Of a stretch of 64,000 nt of DNA, positions 7,250-17,766 are shown piece by piece. The notes below the pieces were generated by a model. It made no database searches. It saw only the letters and a program-made list of their open reading frames with translations, and was not told the DNA's origin. This stretch comes from Variovorax sp. J22G73 (GTDB lineage Bacteria > Pseudomonadota > Gammaproteobacteria > Burkholderiales > Burkholderiaceae_C). The translations under genes and the position numbers were made by a program. Position 1 is the stretch's first letter; every line of letters begins with the position of its first letter. The stretch is from NCBI RefSeq assembly GCF_030317035.1, contig NZ_JASZYK010000018.1, positions 1-64,000 on the forward strand, written 5' to 3'.

Positions 7250-10200
7250 CTAGGCGTGCGAGGCCGAGTGCCCGCTGGCACCGGCTTCCGCCTTCGCCTC
7301 GCTGGGCAGCTCGACCATCGGCCCCGTTCCGCTGTAGCGGTCCAGCGCCAGGTAGATGGCCGGCGTGATGTACAGCGTGATCACCTGCGAGAAGATCAGC
7401 CCGCCCACCACCGCCACGCCCAGCGGCTGCCGCAGCTCCGCGCCGGCGCCCAGGCCCAGCGCGAGCGGCAATGCGCCCATCAATGCGGCCAGCGTGGTCA
7501 TCAGGATGGGCCGGAAGCGCAGGCGGCAGGCCTCGCGGATCGCGTCCACCGGCTTCATGCCCTCGGTGCGTTGCGCGTCCAGCGCAAAGTCGATCAGCAT
7601 GATCGCGTTCTTCTTCACGATGCCGATCAGCAGCAGGATGCCGATGGTCGCGATCAGCGTCAGGTCGAAGCCGAAGAGCTTCAGCGACAGCAGCGCCCCC
7701 ACCGCCGCCGAAGGCAGCCCCGCCAAAATGGTCAGCGGGTGGATGTAGCTTTCGTACAGCACGCCCAGCAGCACGTAGATGACCAGCACCGCCAGCACCA
7801 GCAGCACCGCCTGGCTCGACTGCGAGCTCTGGAACACCGCCGCGTCGCCGCCGTAGGTGGTGATGATCGACTGCGGCATCTTCAGCTCGTCCTTGAACTG
7901 GTCGATCTTCGCGGTCGCGTTGCCCAGCGGCACGTCGGGCCCGAGGTTGAACGACACCGTCACCGCCTGCAGCTGGCCCTGGTGGTTCACCGACGTGGGC
8001 CCCACGGTGCGGTTGATGGTCGAGAAGGCCGACAGCGGCACGAGCCGGCCGGTGGTGCTGCGCACCGACAGGCGCGACACGTCGTCCTCGAACTGGCGGT
8101 CGTTGTCGGCGGCCGAAAGAATCACCTGGTAGGTATTGCTCGCGGCGTAGATGCTGCCGATCTGCCGGTCGCCGTAGGCGTTGTAGAGCGCGGTGCGCAG
8201 GTCGCCCACGTTCACGCCGAGCACGCCGGCCTTGTCGCGGTCGATGTCGAGCGTGGCCTGCAGGCCGCGGTTCTGCGAGTCGCTGGTCACGTCGCGAAAG
8301 GCGGGGTCGGCGCGCATGCGCTCCATCAACCTGGTGGCCCACGGCACCATCTCGCCGGCGTTCACGCTCTGCAGCGTGTACTGGAAGCGCGCCTTGCTCT
8401 GCCGGCCGCCCAGGCGCAGGTTCTGCACCGGCTGCATGTACACGGCCACGCCCGGAATCTCGCGAAAGCGCTGGCGCAGCGACTCGAGCACCTTGGCCAT
8501 CTGCGGGCGCTCGCCGCGCGGCTTGAGCACGGCAAACAGCCGGCCCGAATTCTGCGTGGCGGTCGGGCCGCCCACGCCCACGAAGGCGCTCACGTAGTCC
8601 ACGCTCGGGTCGGCCTGCAGCGCGTCGGACACGCGGGCCTGCAGCGCCTTCATGGCGGTGAACGAGATGTCTTCGGCGGCCTCGGTGGTGATCTGGATCT
8701 GGCCGATGTCTTCCTCGGGGAAGAAGCCCTTGGGAATGGTGACGAACAGCCAGCCGGTGATGACGAAGGTGAGCCCCGCCATGGCCAGCATCAGCGCGCG
8801 GTGCCCCAGCGTCCAGTCGAGCGAGCGCATGTAGCCGCCGTGCACCGCGCGGTAGCCGCGCTCGAAGGCGCGGCCGATGGCGGTGCCGGGCTCGGGGTGT
8901 TCCTCTTCGTGGTCATGCCCCGACGCCAGCGCACCCTCCTTGCGCGGCACCTGCTTGAGCAGCCGGCTCGCGAGCATCGGCACCAGCGTGAGCGACACGA
9001 TGGCCGACACCAGCACCGCCAGCGCCACCACCACCGCGAACTCGTGGAACAGCAGGCCGATGACGCCCGGCATGAAGAAGATCGGAATGAACACGGCCAC
9101 CAGCGAGATGGAGATCGACACGATGGTGAAGCCCACTTCGCGCGCCCCGCGCAGCGCCGCGGCGAAGGGCTCCATGCCCTTCTCGACGTAGCGCATGATG
9201 TTTTCCAGCACCACGATGGCGTCGTCCACCACCAGGCCCACGGCCAGCGTGATGCCCAGCAGCGACACGTTGTCCAGGCTGTAGCCGAAGGCATAGAGCA
9301 GCGCCACCGCGCCGATCAGCGAAATCGGAATGGTGGCCGCCGGAATCAGCGTGGCGACCAGCCGGTGCAGGAACAGAAAGATCACCAGCACCACCAGCGC
9401 GATGGTGCCCAGCAGCGTGAGCTGCACGTCGTGCACGGCCTCGCGGATGGAGAGCGAGCGGTCGTTCACCATCTGGATCTCGACCGACTGCGGCAGCTCG
9501 GCCTTGAAGCGCGGAATGAGCGCGCGCACCGCGTCCACCACCTGCACGGTGTTGGCGTTGGGCTGGCGCTGCACGGCCAGCGAAATGGAGTCTTGCCCGT
9601 TGAAGCTGCTGGCGGTCTTCACCGACTCGAAGCTGTCCTCGATGGTGGCCACTTCGTCGAGGCGCACCGGCGCGCCGTTGCGCTGGCCGACGATGAGCTT
9701 GGCGAAGTCGGCCGCCTTCACGAGCTGGCGGTTGGCCTGGATGGTGAGCGTCTGGCGCGGGCCGTCGAGCACGCCGACGGGCGTGTTGGCGTTGGCGGAG
9801 TTGACGGCCTTGGCCAGCTCGTCGAGCGTGATGTTGCGCGCGTTGAGCAGGTCGGCGTTGGCCTTGATGCGCACCGCGAAGGCCTTGCGCCCGTACACGC
9901 CCACCTGCGCCACGCCGTCGATGGTCGACAGCGTGGGCGAAATCAGGTTCTCGGCATAGTCGTTGAGCTCGGCCGGGTTCATCGACGGCGAGATCAGCGC
10001 GATGAACAGCACCGGCGCGTCGGCCGGGTTCACCTTGCGGTACGAGGGCAGCTGCGTGAGCTCCTGCGGCAGCTGGCGCTGGGCGCGCAGCAGCGCGGCC
10101 TGCACGTCGACGGCGGCGGCGTCGATGTCGCGGCTGCTCACGAACTCCAGCGTGAGCGAGGTCACGCCCTGCGTGTTCACCGAGCTGATGGTCTGCAGGC

Positions 10201-10426
10201 CGGGAATGGTGGAGAACTGCTTTTCGAGCGGCAGCGCCACCGAGCTGGCCATGGTGTCCGGGCTGGCGCCCGGCAGCTGCGCGTTGACGTTGATGACCGG
10301 CGTGTTGTAGCTGGGCAGCGCGGCCACGGGGATGCTGAAGTACGCAAAGATGCCGATGACCACGACGGCCGCCGACAGCAGCACCGTCATCGCCGGACGG
10401 CGGATGCAGAGCTCCGAGATGTTCAT
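7250..10426 (-). CDS. RND multidrug efflux permease, MdtB/MdtC-like (HAE1)
   Basis: Inner-membrane RND proton-drug antiporter of 1058 residues, the family's usual length. It starts MNISELCIRRPAMTVLL, as MdtB/MdtC/MuxC pumps do, and has the duplicated layout of one helix, a large periplasmic loop and six helices. The proton-relay aspartates lie in LAVGLVVDDAIVVLEN. Its start codon overlaps the adaptor's stop by four bases (ATGA), so the two form an operon read leftward from 11718. Only one permease gene and no outer-membrane channel gene is present here; the pump presumably uses a TolC-type channel encoded elsewhere. Substrate range cannot be predicted. Confidence 0.92.
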   Translation of the reverse strand: MNISELCIRRPAMTVLLSAAVVVIGIFAYFSIPVAALPSYNTPVINVNAQLPGASPDTMASSVALPLEKQFSTIPGLQTISSVNTQGVTSLTLEFVSSRDIDAAAVDVQAALLRAQRQLPQELTQLPSYRKVNPADAPVLFIALISPSMNPAELNDYAENLISPTLSTIDGVAQVGVYGRKAFAVRIKANADLLNARNITLDELAKAVNSANANTPVGVLDGPRQTLTIQANRQLVKAADFAKLIVGQRNGAPVRLDEVATIEDSFESVKTASSFNGQDSISLAVQRQPNANTVQVVDAVRALIPRFKAELPQSVEIQMVNDRSLSIREAVHDVQLTLLGTIALVVLVIFLFLHRLVATLIPAATIPISLIGAVALLYAFGYSLDNVSLLGITLAVGLVVDDAIVVLENIMRYVEKGMEPFAAALRGAREVGFTIVSISISLVAVFIPIFFMPGVIGLLFHEFAVVVALAVLVSAIVSLTLVPMLASRLLKQVPRKEGALASGHDHEEEHPEPGTAIGRAFERGYRAVHGGYMRSLDWTLGHRALMLAMAGLTFVITGWLFVTIPKGFFPEEDIGQIQITTEAAEDISFTAMKALQARVSDALQADPSVDYVSAFVGVGGPTATQNSGRLFAVLKPRGERPQMAKVLESLRQRFREIPGVAVYMQPVQNLRLGGRQSKARFQYTLQSVNAGEMVPWATRLMERMRADPAFRDVTSDSQNRGLQATLDIDRDKAGVLGVNVGDLRTALYNAYGDRQIGSIYAASNTYQVILSAADNDRQFEDDVSRLSVRSTTGRLVPLSAFSTINRTVGPTSVNHQGQLQAVTVSFNLGPDVPLGNATAKIDQFKDELKMPQSIITTYGGDAAVFQSSQSSQAVLLVLAVLVIYVLLGVLYESYIHPLTILAGLPSAAVGALLSLKLFGFDLTLIATIGILLLIGIVKKNAIMLIDFALDAQRTEGMKPVDAIREACRLRFRPILMTTLAALMGALPLALGLGAGAELRQPLGVAVVGGLIFSQVITLYITPAIYLALDRYSGTGPMVELPSEAKAEAGASGHSASHA

Positions 10427-11718
10427 GCGCGTTCCTGCTTCGGCGGCTTGACGCCGGTGCCTTCGGACGACGCGGCGCTGCCGGGGGTGACGCCCGTGGT
10501 GCCGTTCGTCGGCTTGGCCGGCGCGGTGGATTCACCCGGCGCTGCAGGCGTTGCCGGCGCCGCAACCGGCGCCTTGGTGTCCACCCGCACCTTGCCGCCC
10601 GGGCGCACGTTCTGGCTGCCCTCGATCACCACCTGCTCGCCGGGCTCCAGCCCGCTCACCGCGACCTTGGTGCCGAAGGTGTGCAGCGTCTTCACCTTGC
10701 GGCGCGTGGCGGTCCTGGCCTCGTCCACCACGTAGAGCGAGGTGCCGTCGGACAGCATCATCAGCGCCGCGGCCGGCACCACGGTGGCGCCTTCGAGCGT
10801 GCGCACCGTGATGCGCGTGCCCACGAACTGCCCCGGCCACAGGCCCTGGTCGGCGTTGGCGAACACGGCCTTGGCGCGCACGGTGCCGATCTGCGGATCG
10901 ACCGTGTTGTCCACGAAGTCGAGCGTGCCGCTCAGCGGCTCCTTGCGGCCGGCGACGAGGGCGTCGACCTTCGAGCGGGCGCGCGCGGCGCCCAGCAGGT
11001 CCTGCAGGTTGCCCTCGGGCACCGGAAAGCTCACGGCAATGGGGTCCAGCTGCGTGATGGTCACCAGCGACAGCGTCGGCTGCACCAGCGTGCCCGGGTA
11101 GATATTGACGGCACCGATGCGCCCGGCGATGGGCGCGCGCAGCGTGGCGTAGCCCAGCGCCACCTGCGCGCTCTGCACGGCCGCGCGGTCGGCGGCCACG
11201 GCGGCGCGCTGCGCCTCCAGCTGCGCGAGCGTGGCGTCGGCCGCGCTCTTGGCGATGAAGTTCTGCGCCACCAGGTCCTGGCTGCGCTTGTACTGGCGCT
11301 CCAGGTCGGCCATGGTGGCCTCGTCCTTTTGCTGCTGCGCCCGGGCGCGCGCCAGGTTGGCCTGGTCGTTGCGGTCGTCGAGCGTGAAGAGCAGCTGCCC
11401 CGCCTTCACGAACTGCCCTTCCTTCACGTGCACCGCGCTCACCGTGTTCGTCACCTGCGGGCGCAGGTCGACGCTGTTGAGGGAGACCACGCTGCCGTTG
11501 ACCTGCACGGTGACCGGCACGTCCTGCTTCTGGGCGGTGGCCAGCGTCACCAGCGCGGGGGCGCCGCCGTTGCCCGCTCCTCCGGCGGCCGTGCCGTTCG
11601 AAGCGCCGGGTGCCTTGGCCGACTTTGTGTCCGACTTGTTGCCGGACATGCTCCACCATCCGCCTGCGACGGCTACGATCAACACGCCCGCGAGGGCTAC
11701 GGCAACATTTTTCTTCAT
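10423..11718 (-). CDS. RND efflux periplasmic adaptor (MdtA/AcrA-like)
   Basis: Membrane fusion protein of 431 residues linking the RND permease to an outer-membrane channel. It has one N-terminal membrane anchor, a barrel-sandwich start (VSLNSVDLRPQVTNTVSAVHVKEGQFVKAGQLLFTLDD), an alpha-helical hairpin around RAQQQKDEATMADLERQYKRSQDL, and a second lipoyl half with LRAPIAGRIGAVNIYPGTLV. The C-terminal 60 residues are an Ala/Pro/Thr-rich tail ending in KPPKQERA. I chose the ATG at 11718; a GTG five codons earlier is possible, and neither has a clear ribosome-binding site. It is first in the operon with the permease. Confidence 0.9.
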   Translation of the reverse strand: MKKNVAVALAGVLIVAVAGGWWSMSGNKSDTKSAKAPGASNGTAAGGAGNGGAPALVTLATAQKQDVPVTVQVNGSVVSLNSVDLRPQVTNTVSAVHVKEGQFVKAGQLLFTLDDRNDQANLARARAQQQKDEATMADLERQYKRSQDLVAQNFIAKSAADATLAQLEAQRAAVAADRAAVQSAQVALGYATLRAPIAGRIGAVNIYPGTLVQPTLSLVTITQLDPIAVSFPVPEGNLQDLLGAARARSKVDALVAGRKEPLSGTLDFVDNTVDPQIGTVRAKAVFANADQGLWPGQFVGTRITVRTLEGATVVPAAALMMLSDGTSLYVVDEARTATRRKVKTLHTFGTKVAVSGLEPGEQVVIEGSQNVRPGGKVRVDTKAPVAAPATPAAPGESTAPAKPTNGTTGVTPGSAASSEGTGVKPPKQERA

Positions 11719-11890
11719 GGGTTTTTTGTGCACTTTGGGCTGACAGCGGCTATTGAATCAGTGGCCGGAGCGCAGTGTTCACCACTCCTGTAAAGAAATG
11801 TAAAGCAAGCGAACCTTTTCGCCCGCTTTACGACAGGCACCCCCTCCCCGATGACTCCCTGCGAAGCGGCTGGCGCGGCACACCCCTCGC

Positions 11891-11896
11891 TAAAAT
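11891..11896 (+). promoter_or_regulatory. Candidate -10 element
   Basis: TAAAAT (5 of 6 to TATAAT) lies 29 bases before the ATG at 11926, so the message would have a short leader. The -35 region is poor. Confidence 0.35.
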
Positions 11897-11925
11897 CCCC
11901 GCTCCACAGCCTCTGGATAAACCCC

Positions 11926-12387
11926 ATGAACCGCTGCAAGACACCCACGAACTCCCGACCTAACTCTCTCCTTTTGGCGCTTTGCGCCGCCGGCCTCGCC
12001 GGCCTGTTCTCCCTCGCGGCCCACGCCCAGAACGAAATCCCTCGCCCGCAGACCCAGAACGAATCGCTGGCCGGCGGCCGCACCTTCCCCATCGGCGCCC
12101 TGCGCGGCAAGCTCATGGTGGTGGACACCAACGACGTGCAGCTCGACGGCAACCCGGTGCGCCTGTCGCCCGGCGCGCGCATCCGCAACCAGCAGAACCT
12201 GCTGCAGATGACCGGCGCGCTGGTCGGCCAGCTCTACCTGGTGAACTACACGCTCGACGCGGCCGGGCTGATCAAGGAAGTCTGGATCCTCACGCCGGAA
12301 GAGGCCTCGGCCTCGCGCGAGGCCATGAGCAAGCCGTTCCTGAACATCTGGCCGTTCGTCTCGAACGACACCGTCAACACGCAATAA
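11926..12387 (+). CDS. Hypothetical secreted protein
   Basis: Protein of 153 residues with a clear Sec signal peptide: a basic start (MNRCKTPTNSRPNS), a hydrophobic core LLLALCAAGLAGLFSLA, and probable cleavage after AHA. The mature part contains FPIGALRGKLMVVDTNDVQLDGNPVRLSPGARIRNQQN, which reads like a small beta-rich periplasmic domain, and ends with NIWPFVSNDTVNTQ. I do not recognise a named family. It precedes miaB by 73 bases in the same direction and is separated from the divergent efflux operon by about 200 bases. No cysteine pairs, enzymatic motif or lipobox are visible in the mature part. Confidence 0.7.
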   Translation: MNRCKTPTNSRPNSLLLALCAAGLAGLFSLAAHAQNEIPRPQTQNESLAGGRTFPIGALRGKLMVVDTNDVQLDGNPVRLSPGARIRNQQNLLQMTGALVGQLYLVNYTLDAAGLIKEVWILTPEEASASREAMSKPFLNIWPFVSNDTVNTQ

Positions 12388-12460
12388 ACCAGGGCGGCGC
12401 GCCGCGCGCGCCCGCCGTCCCGCACGCCCTGCCCCCACGCAGGGCACAGAGAGTTCCCCC

Positions 12461-13834
12461 ATGAAAAAAGTATTCATCAAGACCTTCGGCTGCCAGATGA
12501 ACGAGTACGACTCGGACAAGATGGCCGACGTGCTGCACGCCGCGCAGGGCTACGAGCCCACGCAGAACGTGGACGAGGCCGACCTCATCCTGTTCAACAC
12601 CTGCTCGGTGCGCGAGAAGGCGCAGGAAAAGGTGTTCTCCGACCTCGGCCGCGTGAAGCACCTGAAGGCCAAGGGCGTGAAGATCGGCGTGGGCGGCTGC
12701 GTGGCCAGCCAGGAGGGCCAGGCCATCATCGCGCGCGCGCCGTACGTCGACATCGTGTTCGGCCCGCAGACGCTGCACCGCCTGCCCGAGATGCTGAACG
12801 ACCGCGAGCGGCTGGGCCGCCCGCAGGTGGACATCAGCTTTCCCGAGATCGAGAAGTTCGACCACCTGCCGCCCGCGCGCGTGGAAGGCGCCACCGCCTT
12901 CGTGTCGATCATGGAAGGCTGCTCCAAGTACTGCAGCTACTGCGTGGTGCCCTACACCCGCGGCGAGGAAGTGAACCGCCCGCTGGACGACGTGCTGGTC
13001 GAAATCGCCGGCCTGGCCGACCAGGGCGTGCGCGAGATCACGCTGCTGGGGCAGAACGTGAACGCCTACCGCGGCAAGATGGGCGACACGGCGGAAATCG
13101 CCGACTTCGCGCTGCTCATCGAGTACGTGGCCGAGATTCCCGGCATCGAGCGCATCCGCTACACCACCAGCCACCCGAACGAGTTCACGCCGCGGCTCAT
13201 CGAGGCCTACGCCAAGGTGCCGCAGCTGGTGAGCCACCTGCACCTGCCGGTGCAGCACGGCAGCGACCGCATCCTGATGGCCATGAAGCGCGGCTACACC
13301 GCCATGGAATACAAGAGCACGGTGCGCAAGCTGCGCGCCATTCGCCCCGAGCTGGCCCTGTCCAGCGACTTCATCGTCGGCTTCCCCGGCGAGACCGACG
13401 AAGACTTCGCCAAGATGATGAAGCTGATCGAAGACTGCCAGTTCGACAGCAGCTTCAGCTTCATCTTCAGCCCGCGCCCCGGCACGCCGGCCGCCGCGCT
13501 GAAGGACGACACGCCGCACGAGGTGAAGCTGGCGCGCCTGCACGTGCTGCAGGCGGCCATCGACACCAACGTGAAGCGCTTCGGCCAGGCGCTGGTGGGC
13601 AGCACGCAGCGCGTGCTGGTCGAGGGCGCTTCGCGCAAGGACGCGAACGAGCTCATGGGCCGCACCGCCTGCAACCGCGTCGTCAACTTCGAAGGCGACG
13701 CCCGCCTGGTGGGCCAGATGACCGACCTGCGCATCACGCGCTCGCTGGCCTACACGCTGCGCGGCGAAGTGCTCACGCGCGAATCCGAACTGGCGGCACC
13801 GGCCACGGCCCCCGCCGCCGCGCTCGCCCACTGA
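12461..13834 (+). CDS. miaB: tRNA-2-methylthio-N6-dimethylallyladenosine synthase MiaB
   Basis: Radical-SAM methylthiotransferase of 457 residues that adds the 2-methylthio group to i6A37 of tRNAs reading UNN codons. The N-terminal UPF0004 domain supplies the auxiliary cluster cysteines Cys11, Cys48 and Cys80. The radical SAM motif CxxxCxxC is at 154-161 (CSKYCSYC), and a TRAM-like domain lies at the C-terminus from about residue 375. Its TGA stop overlaps the ATG of the following histidine kinase by one base, so it is probably read through into the kinase operon. The start begins MKKVFIKTFGCQMNEYDS, typical of MiaB. Confidence 0.97.
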   Translation: MKKVFIKTFGCQMNEYDSDKMADVLHAAQGYEPTQNVDEADLILFNTCSVREKAQEKVFSDLGRVKHLKAKGVKIGVGGCVASQEGQAIIARAPYVDIVFGPQTLHRLPEMLNDRERLGRPQVDISFPEIEKFDHLPPARVEGATAFVSIMEGCSKYCSYCVVPYTRGEEVNRPLDDVLVEIAGLADQGVREITLLGQNVNAYRGKMGDTAEIADFALLIEYVAEIPGIERIRYTTSHPNEFTPRLIEAYAKVPQLVSHLHLPVQHGSDRILMAMKRGYTAMEYKSTVRKLRAIRPELALSSDFIVGFPGETDEDFAKMMKLIEDCQFDSSFSFIFSPRPGTPAAALKDDTPHEVKLARLHVLQAAIDTNVKRFGQALVGSTQRVLVEGASRKDANELMGRTACNRVVNFEGDARLVGQMTDLRITRSLAYTLRGEVLTRESELAAPATAPAAALAH

Positions 13835-15261
13835 TGGCGAAGCGACCTTCCATCCGCGGCTCGTTCCAGCAGCTGCTGCTGTTCGCGTTCCTGCTGATCA
13901 CCGCGCTGCTGGTGGGCGTGGCCCTGCGCTCGGTGCTGCAGTACGACGTGCTCATGACCCAGAGCCGCGACGCTGCCGCGCGCGCGCTGCGCCTGTCGGG
14001 CGCGGCCCAGTCGCTGGCCGAGCGCAGCGCCGCCATGGAGCGCGCGGGGCGCCAGTCGCTGGTGCTCAACGACGCGGTGCTGCGCCGCCGTTTCGACGAC
14101 GCCGCGCGCGAGGCGCACCAGGTGCTCGAGCGGCTGGAAACCAACGGCCTGGCGCCGGCCGGCATCGAGATGTGGCGCGCCCAGCTGGGCGTGATCGAGG
14201 GGCTGATGAGCGGCAACGCCGACAGCGCCCTGGCACGCGAAAGCACCATGGCCATGCAGTTCCGCGAGCTCGACGCGCTGAACACCAACCTCGCGCAGCA
14301 GGCGCAGTTCCTGATCGAAACGCAGAACGACGCGCTGGCCAAGCGCATCGAGAACGCACGCCGCCGGCTGATGCGCGAAGTGGTCGCCGCCAGCGTGCTG
14401 GCCGTGTCGCTGGCACTGGCCTTCGGCATCTGGCTGGCGCGGCCGTTCAAGCGGCTGGAGCACGCCATCGTCGGGCTGGGGCAGAACCGGCTGGACGAGC
14501 CCATCGACATCCGCGGCCCGGCCGACGTGCGGCGCGTGTCGCAGCAGCTCGAATGGCTGCGCCTGCGCCTGACCGAGCTCGACGCCGACAAGGCGCGCTT
14601 CCTGCGCCACGTGTCGCACGAGCTGAAGACGCCGCTGGCCGCGCTGCGCGAAGGCGTGTCGCTGCTGGAAGACGGCGTGCCCGGCCCGCTGAACCCGGCG
14701 CAGCTCGAGGTGGCGCAGATCCTCCAGCAGAACACCATCTCGCTGCAGGGGCAGATCGAGGCGCTGCTGCGCTTCAACGCCGCCGCCTTCGAGGCGCGCG
14801 AGCTGCGTCGCGAGCGCACCGAGCTGCTGCCGCTGATCGAGGAGCAGATCGAGGCCCAGCGCCTGCAGTGGCAGTCGCACGGCCTGCGCGTGCGCGCCGA
14901 GGGCCAGCCCATTGCCATCACGGTGGACCGCACCAAGCTCGGCACCGCCATTGCCAACCTGTTGAGCAACGCCATCCGCTTTTCGGTAACCGGCGGTGTC
15001 ATCACGCTGGCGGTGTCGGGCACGCCGGAGGCCGTCTACATCGACGTGAACGACGCGGGGCCCGGCATTGCCGAGGGCGACCGCGACCGGATCTTCGAAC
15101 CCTTCTTCCGCGGCGAGCGCCAGCCGGAGCACACGGTCAAAGGCACCGGCATCGGACTTTCGATCGTGCAGGAGTACATTGCAGCCCACGGGGGCCGCAT
15201 CACCCTGCAGCCTGACGGACCCGGTGCACGCTTTCGCATCGAACTGCCGCGCACGGCCTGA
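13834..15261 (+). CDS. glrK: Sensor histidine kinase, GlrK/QseE-like
   Basis: Membrane histidine kinase of 475 residues. A first membrane segment (about 12-34) is followed by a roughly 150-residue helical periplasmic region, a second segment (183-202), a HAMP linker, the phosphoacceptor motif HVSHELKTPLAALREG (His262), and an ATPase domain with N box NLLSNAIRF, G1 DAGPGI and G2 GTGIGLS. It is followed by a small lipoprotein and a sigma-54 response regulator, the same order as glrK-qseG-glrR of enterobacteria. The helical sensor domain fits that family. In E. coli the kinase phosphorylates GlrR and responds to envelope cues. Orthology rests on gene order and architecture. Confidence 0.8.
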   Translation: MAKRPSIRGSFQQLLLFAFLLITALLVGVALRSVLQYDVLMTQSRDAAARALRLSGAAQSLAERSAAMERAGRQSLVLNDAVLRRRFDDAAREAHQVLERLETNGLAPAGIEMWRAQLGVIEGLMSGNADSALARESTMAMQFRELDALNTNLAQQAQFLIETQNDALAKRIENARRRLMREVVAASVLAVSLALAFGIWLARPFKRLEHAIVGLGQNRLDEPIDIRGPADVRRVSQQLEWLRLRLTELDADKARFLRHVSHELKTPLAALREGVSLLEDGVPGPLNPAQLEVAQILQQNTISLQGQIEALLRFNAAAFEARELRRERTELLPLIEEQIEAQRLQWQSHGLRVRAEGQPIAITVDRTKLGTAIANLLSNAIRFSVTGGVITLAVSGTPEAVYIDVNDAGPGIAEGDRDRIFEPFFRGERQPEHTVKGTGIGLSIVQEYIAAHGGRITLQPDGPGARFRIELPRTA

Positions 15262-15318
15262 CAACCCCGGCACCCTCCCGAGTCTTCCAACACCGCCTCG
15301 CGTCCTCTTTTTCGACCC

Positions 15319-15974
15319 ATGCCTTTCCCGTTCGTCCGCCGTTCCTCCTTCGCCGGGGCGATGACCGTGCCTTTCGTCCTGCTGCTGGCCGCCTGCGCCA
15401 GCCAGCCCAAGCCGCCCGCGGAAGCCGACGCGGTGCCGCCGCCGCCCGTGGTGCCGCGCGTGATGCCGGTCGAGGCCGAGCCCCGCGCGCCGGCGACCCA
15501 GCCCGCGTCGCTGTTCACGCTGATCACGCAGGGGCCGGTGGCGGCCATGCTGTCCTACGCCGACAAGATGCGCTCGCTCAACGGCGGCGACCTGGCCGGT
15601 GAAATCTCGCGCATCGGCGACCCGGGCGATTCGCCCACCACCCAGATGCAGCTGGCGCTGCTGCTCTCGCAGACCCGCGTACCGGCCGACCTGGCGCGCG
15701 CGCTGGGGCTGCTGCAGCGCGTCATCGCCAACCCGTCTCCCGAGGCGCAGCCGCTGCAGCCGCTGGCGCGCGCCCTGGCCGCGCGCTACGTGGAGCAGCG
15801 CCGCGTGGAAGACGACCGCGACAAGCAGGTGCAGCAGCTGCGCGACAGCCAGCGCCGCATCGACCAGCTGAACGACCGCATCGAAGCCCTGCGCGCCATC
15901 GAGCGCAGCTTCGCGCGGCCCAACATGGCGCCCGCGGCACCCGCCGCGCCGCCCAACGGAACAAAGCAAAGCCC

Positions 15975-15978
<4 letters not shown>
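15319..15978 (+). CDS. qseG: QseG-like outer-membrane lipoprotein of a GlrKR-type system
   Basis: Lipoprotein of 219 residues with lipobox LLAAC (Cys26), a proline-rich stretch at about 30-60, a helical middle, and a C-terminal coiled-coil-like segment (VEDDRDKQVQQLRDSQRRIDQLNDRIEALRAIERS). Sequence alone would leave it unassigned, but its position between a GlrK-like kinase and a GlrR-like sigma-54 regulator matches QseG, the outer-membrane lipoprotein that stimulates the kinase in E. coli. Its stop codon overlaps the regulator's ATG by four bases. An internal ATG at residue 15 is an alternative start that would still leave a short lipoprotein signal peptide. Confidence 0.7.
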
Positions 15979-17363
<1,385 letters not shown>

Positions 17364-17417
17364 CGACGCACCTAAGTTGTTGATTCATATAGCCATTCCC
17401 CACCAGCCCGCCGGGCT

Positions 17418-17435
17418 TGTCGGGATTCGGCGACA
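17418..17435. promoter_or_regulatory. GlrR box (TGTC-N10-GACA)
   Basis: A perfect TGTC-N10-GACA lies at 17418-17435, about 130 bases upstream of the predicted sigma-54 start at 17556. That is a normal distance for an enhancer bound by a sigma-54 activator. The GlrR-like gene ends 54 bases upstream. The motif match is seen in the sequence; binding is inferred. Confidence 0.65.
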
Positions 17436-17439
17436 AAAA

Positions 17440-17476
17440 CAGGGGTTTTGAGGCCCGCCAGCGGCCTCCACCCCTG
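17440..17476 (-). terminator. Hairpin, possible leftward terminator
   Basis: CAGGGG (17440-17445) pairs with CCCCTG (17471-17476), and GAGGCC (17450-17455) pairs with GGCCTC (17463-17468), giving a 12-pair interrupted stem. Read leftward it is followed by TTTTTG, so it would stop a transcript heading antisense into glrR. Read rightward it is followed by A residues and would not terminate. Confidence 0.4.
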
Positions 17477-17529
17477 AAAAATGCAGTCGAAGCGGCCTAA
17501 GCCGTTGATCTGAAAGCGTTTTTCCAGCC

Positions 17530-17544
17530 TGGCACAGGGTTTGC
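17530..17544 (+). promoter_or_regulatory. Sigma-54 (-24/-12) promoter
   Basis: TGGCACAGGGTTTGC matches the sigma-54 consensus TGGCAC-N5-TTGC with correct spacing. Counting from the -12 cytosine, the start site falls at about 17556, one base before an ATG at 17557 and about 210 bases before opgH. Together with the GlrR boxes upstream, it forms a complete enhancer-plus-promoter arrangement. Confidence 0.8.
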
Positions 17545-17556
17545 CCCTGTACTGGC

Positions 17557-17760
17557 ATGACAGCACTAACCAGCCCATCTTTCGCACTGCGCCAGCAGCG
17601 CGACGGCCTGCGTCAAAAGCAGTTTTCTCCCTCGCGGCCCCGTGCCGCGGGCTATTCGCAAGCCGCGCTCGCCAGCGCCGGCGGCGCCGAGCCGGATTGC
17701 GTGATCAAGCGCTTTCCTGCCATTGGCGACACCCCTTCCCTCGACAAGCAACGTTGGTAA
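17557..17760 (+). CDS. Small ORF in the sigma-54 leader of opgH (67 residues)
   Basis: Open frame of 67 codons starting one base after the predicted sigma-54 start site and ending six bases before the opgH ATG. It would therefore be translated from a leaderless message. The product is basic (MTALTSPSFALRQQRDG... ending DKQRW) with no signal peptide, membrane segment or family I recognise. It could be a leader peptide coupling translation to opgH, a real small protein, or chance open frame in GC-rich DNA where the transcript is really a 210-base untranslated leader. The close fit to both the promoter and opgH is why it is listed. Confidence 0.4.
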   Translation: MTALTSPSFALRQQRDGLRQKQFSPSRPRAAGYSQAALASAGGAEPDCVIKRFPAIGDTPSLDKQRW

Positions 17761-17766
17761 ATCACC

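Noticed and set aside
7214..10735. Very long plus-strand open frame opposite the RND pump
   Set aside because: Its Arg/His/Gln-rich translation is the typical antisense shadow of a GC-rich membrane protein gene.
17364..17766. GlmY/GlmZ-type small RNA gene
   Set aside because: No rightward terminator and no recognisable GlmY-like sequence before opgH; the promoter more likely serves opgH.
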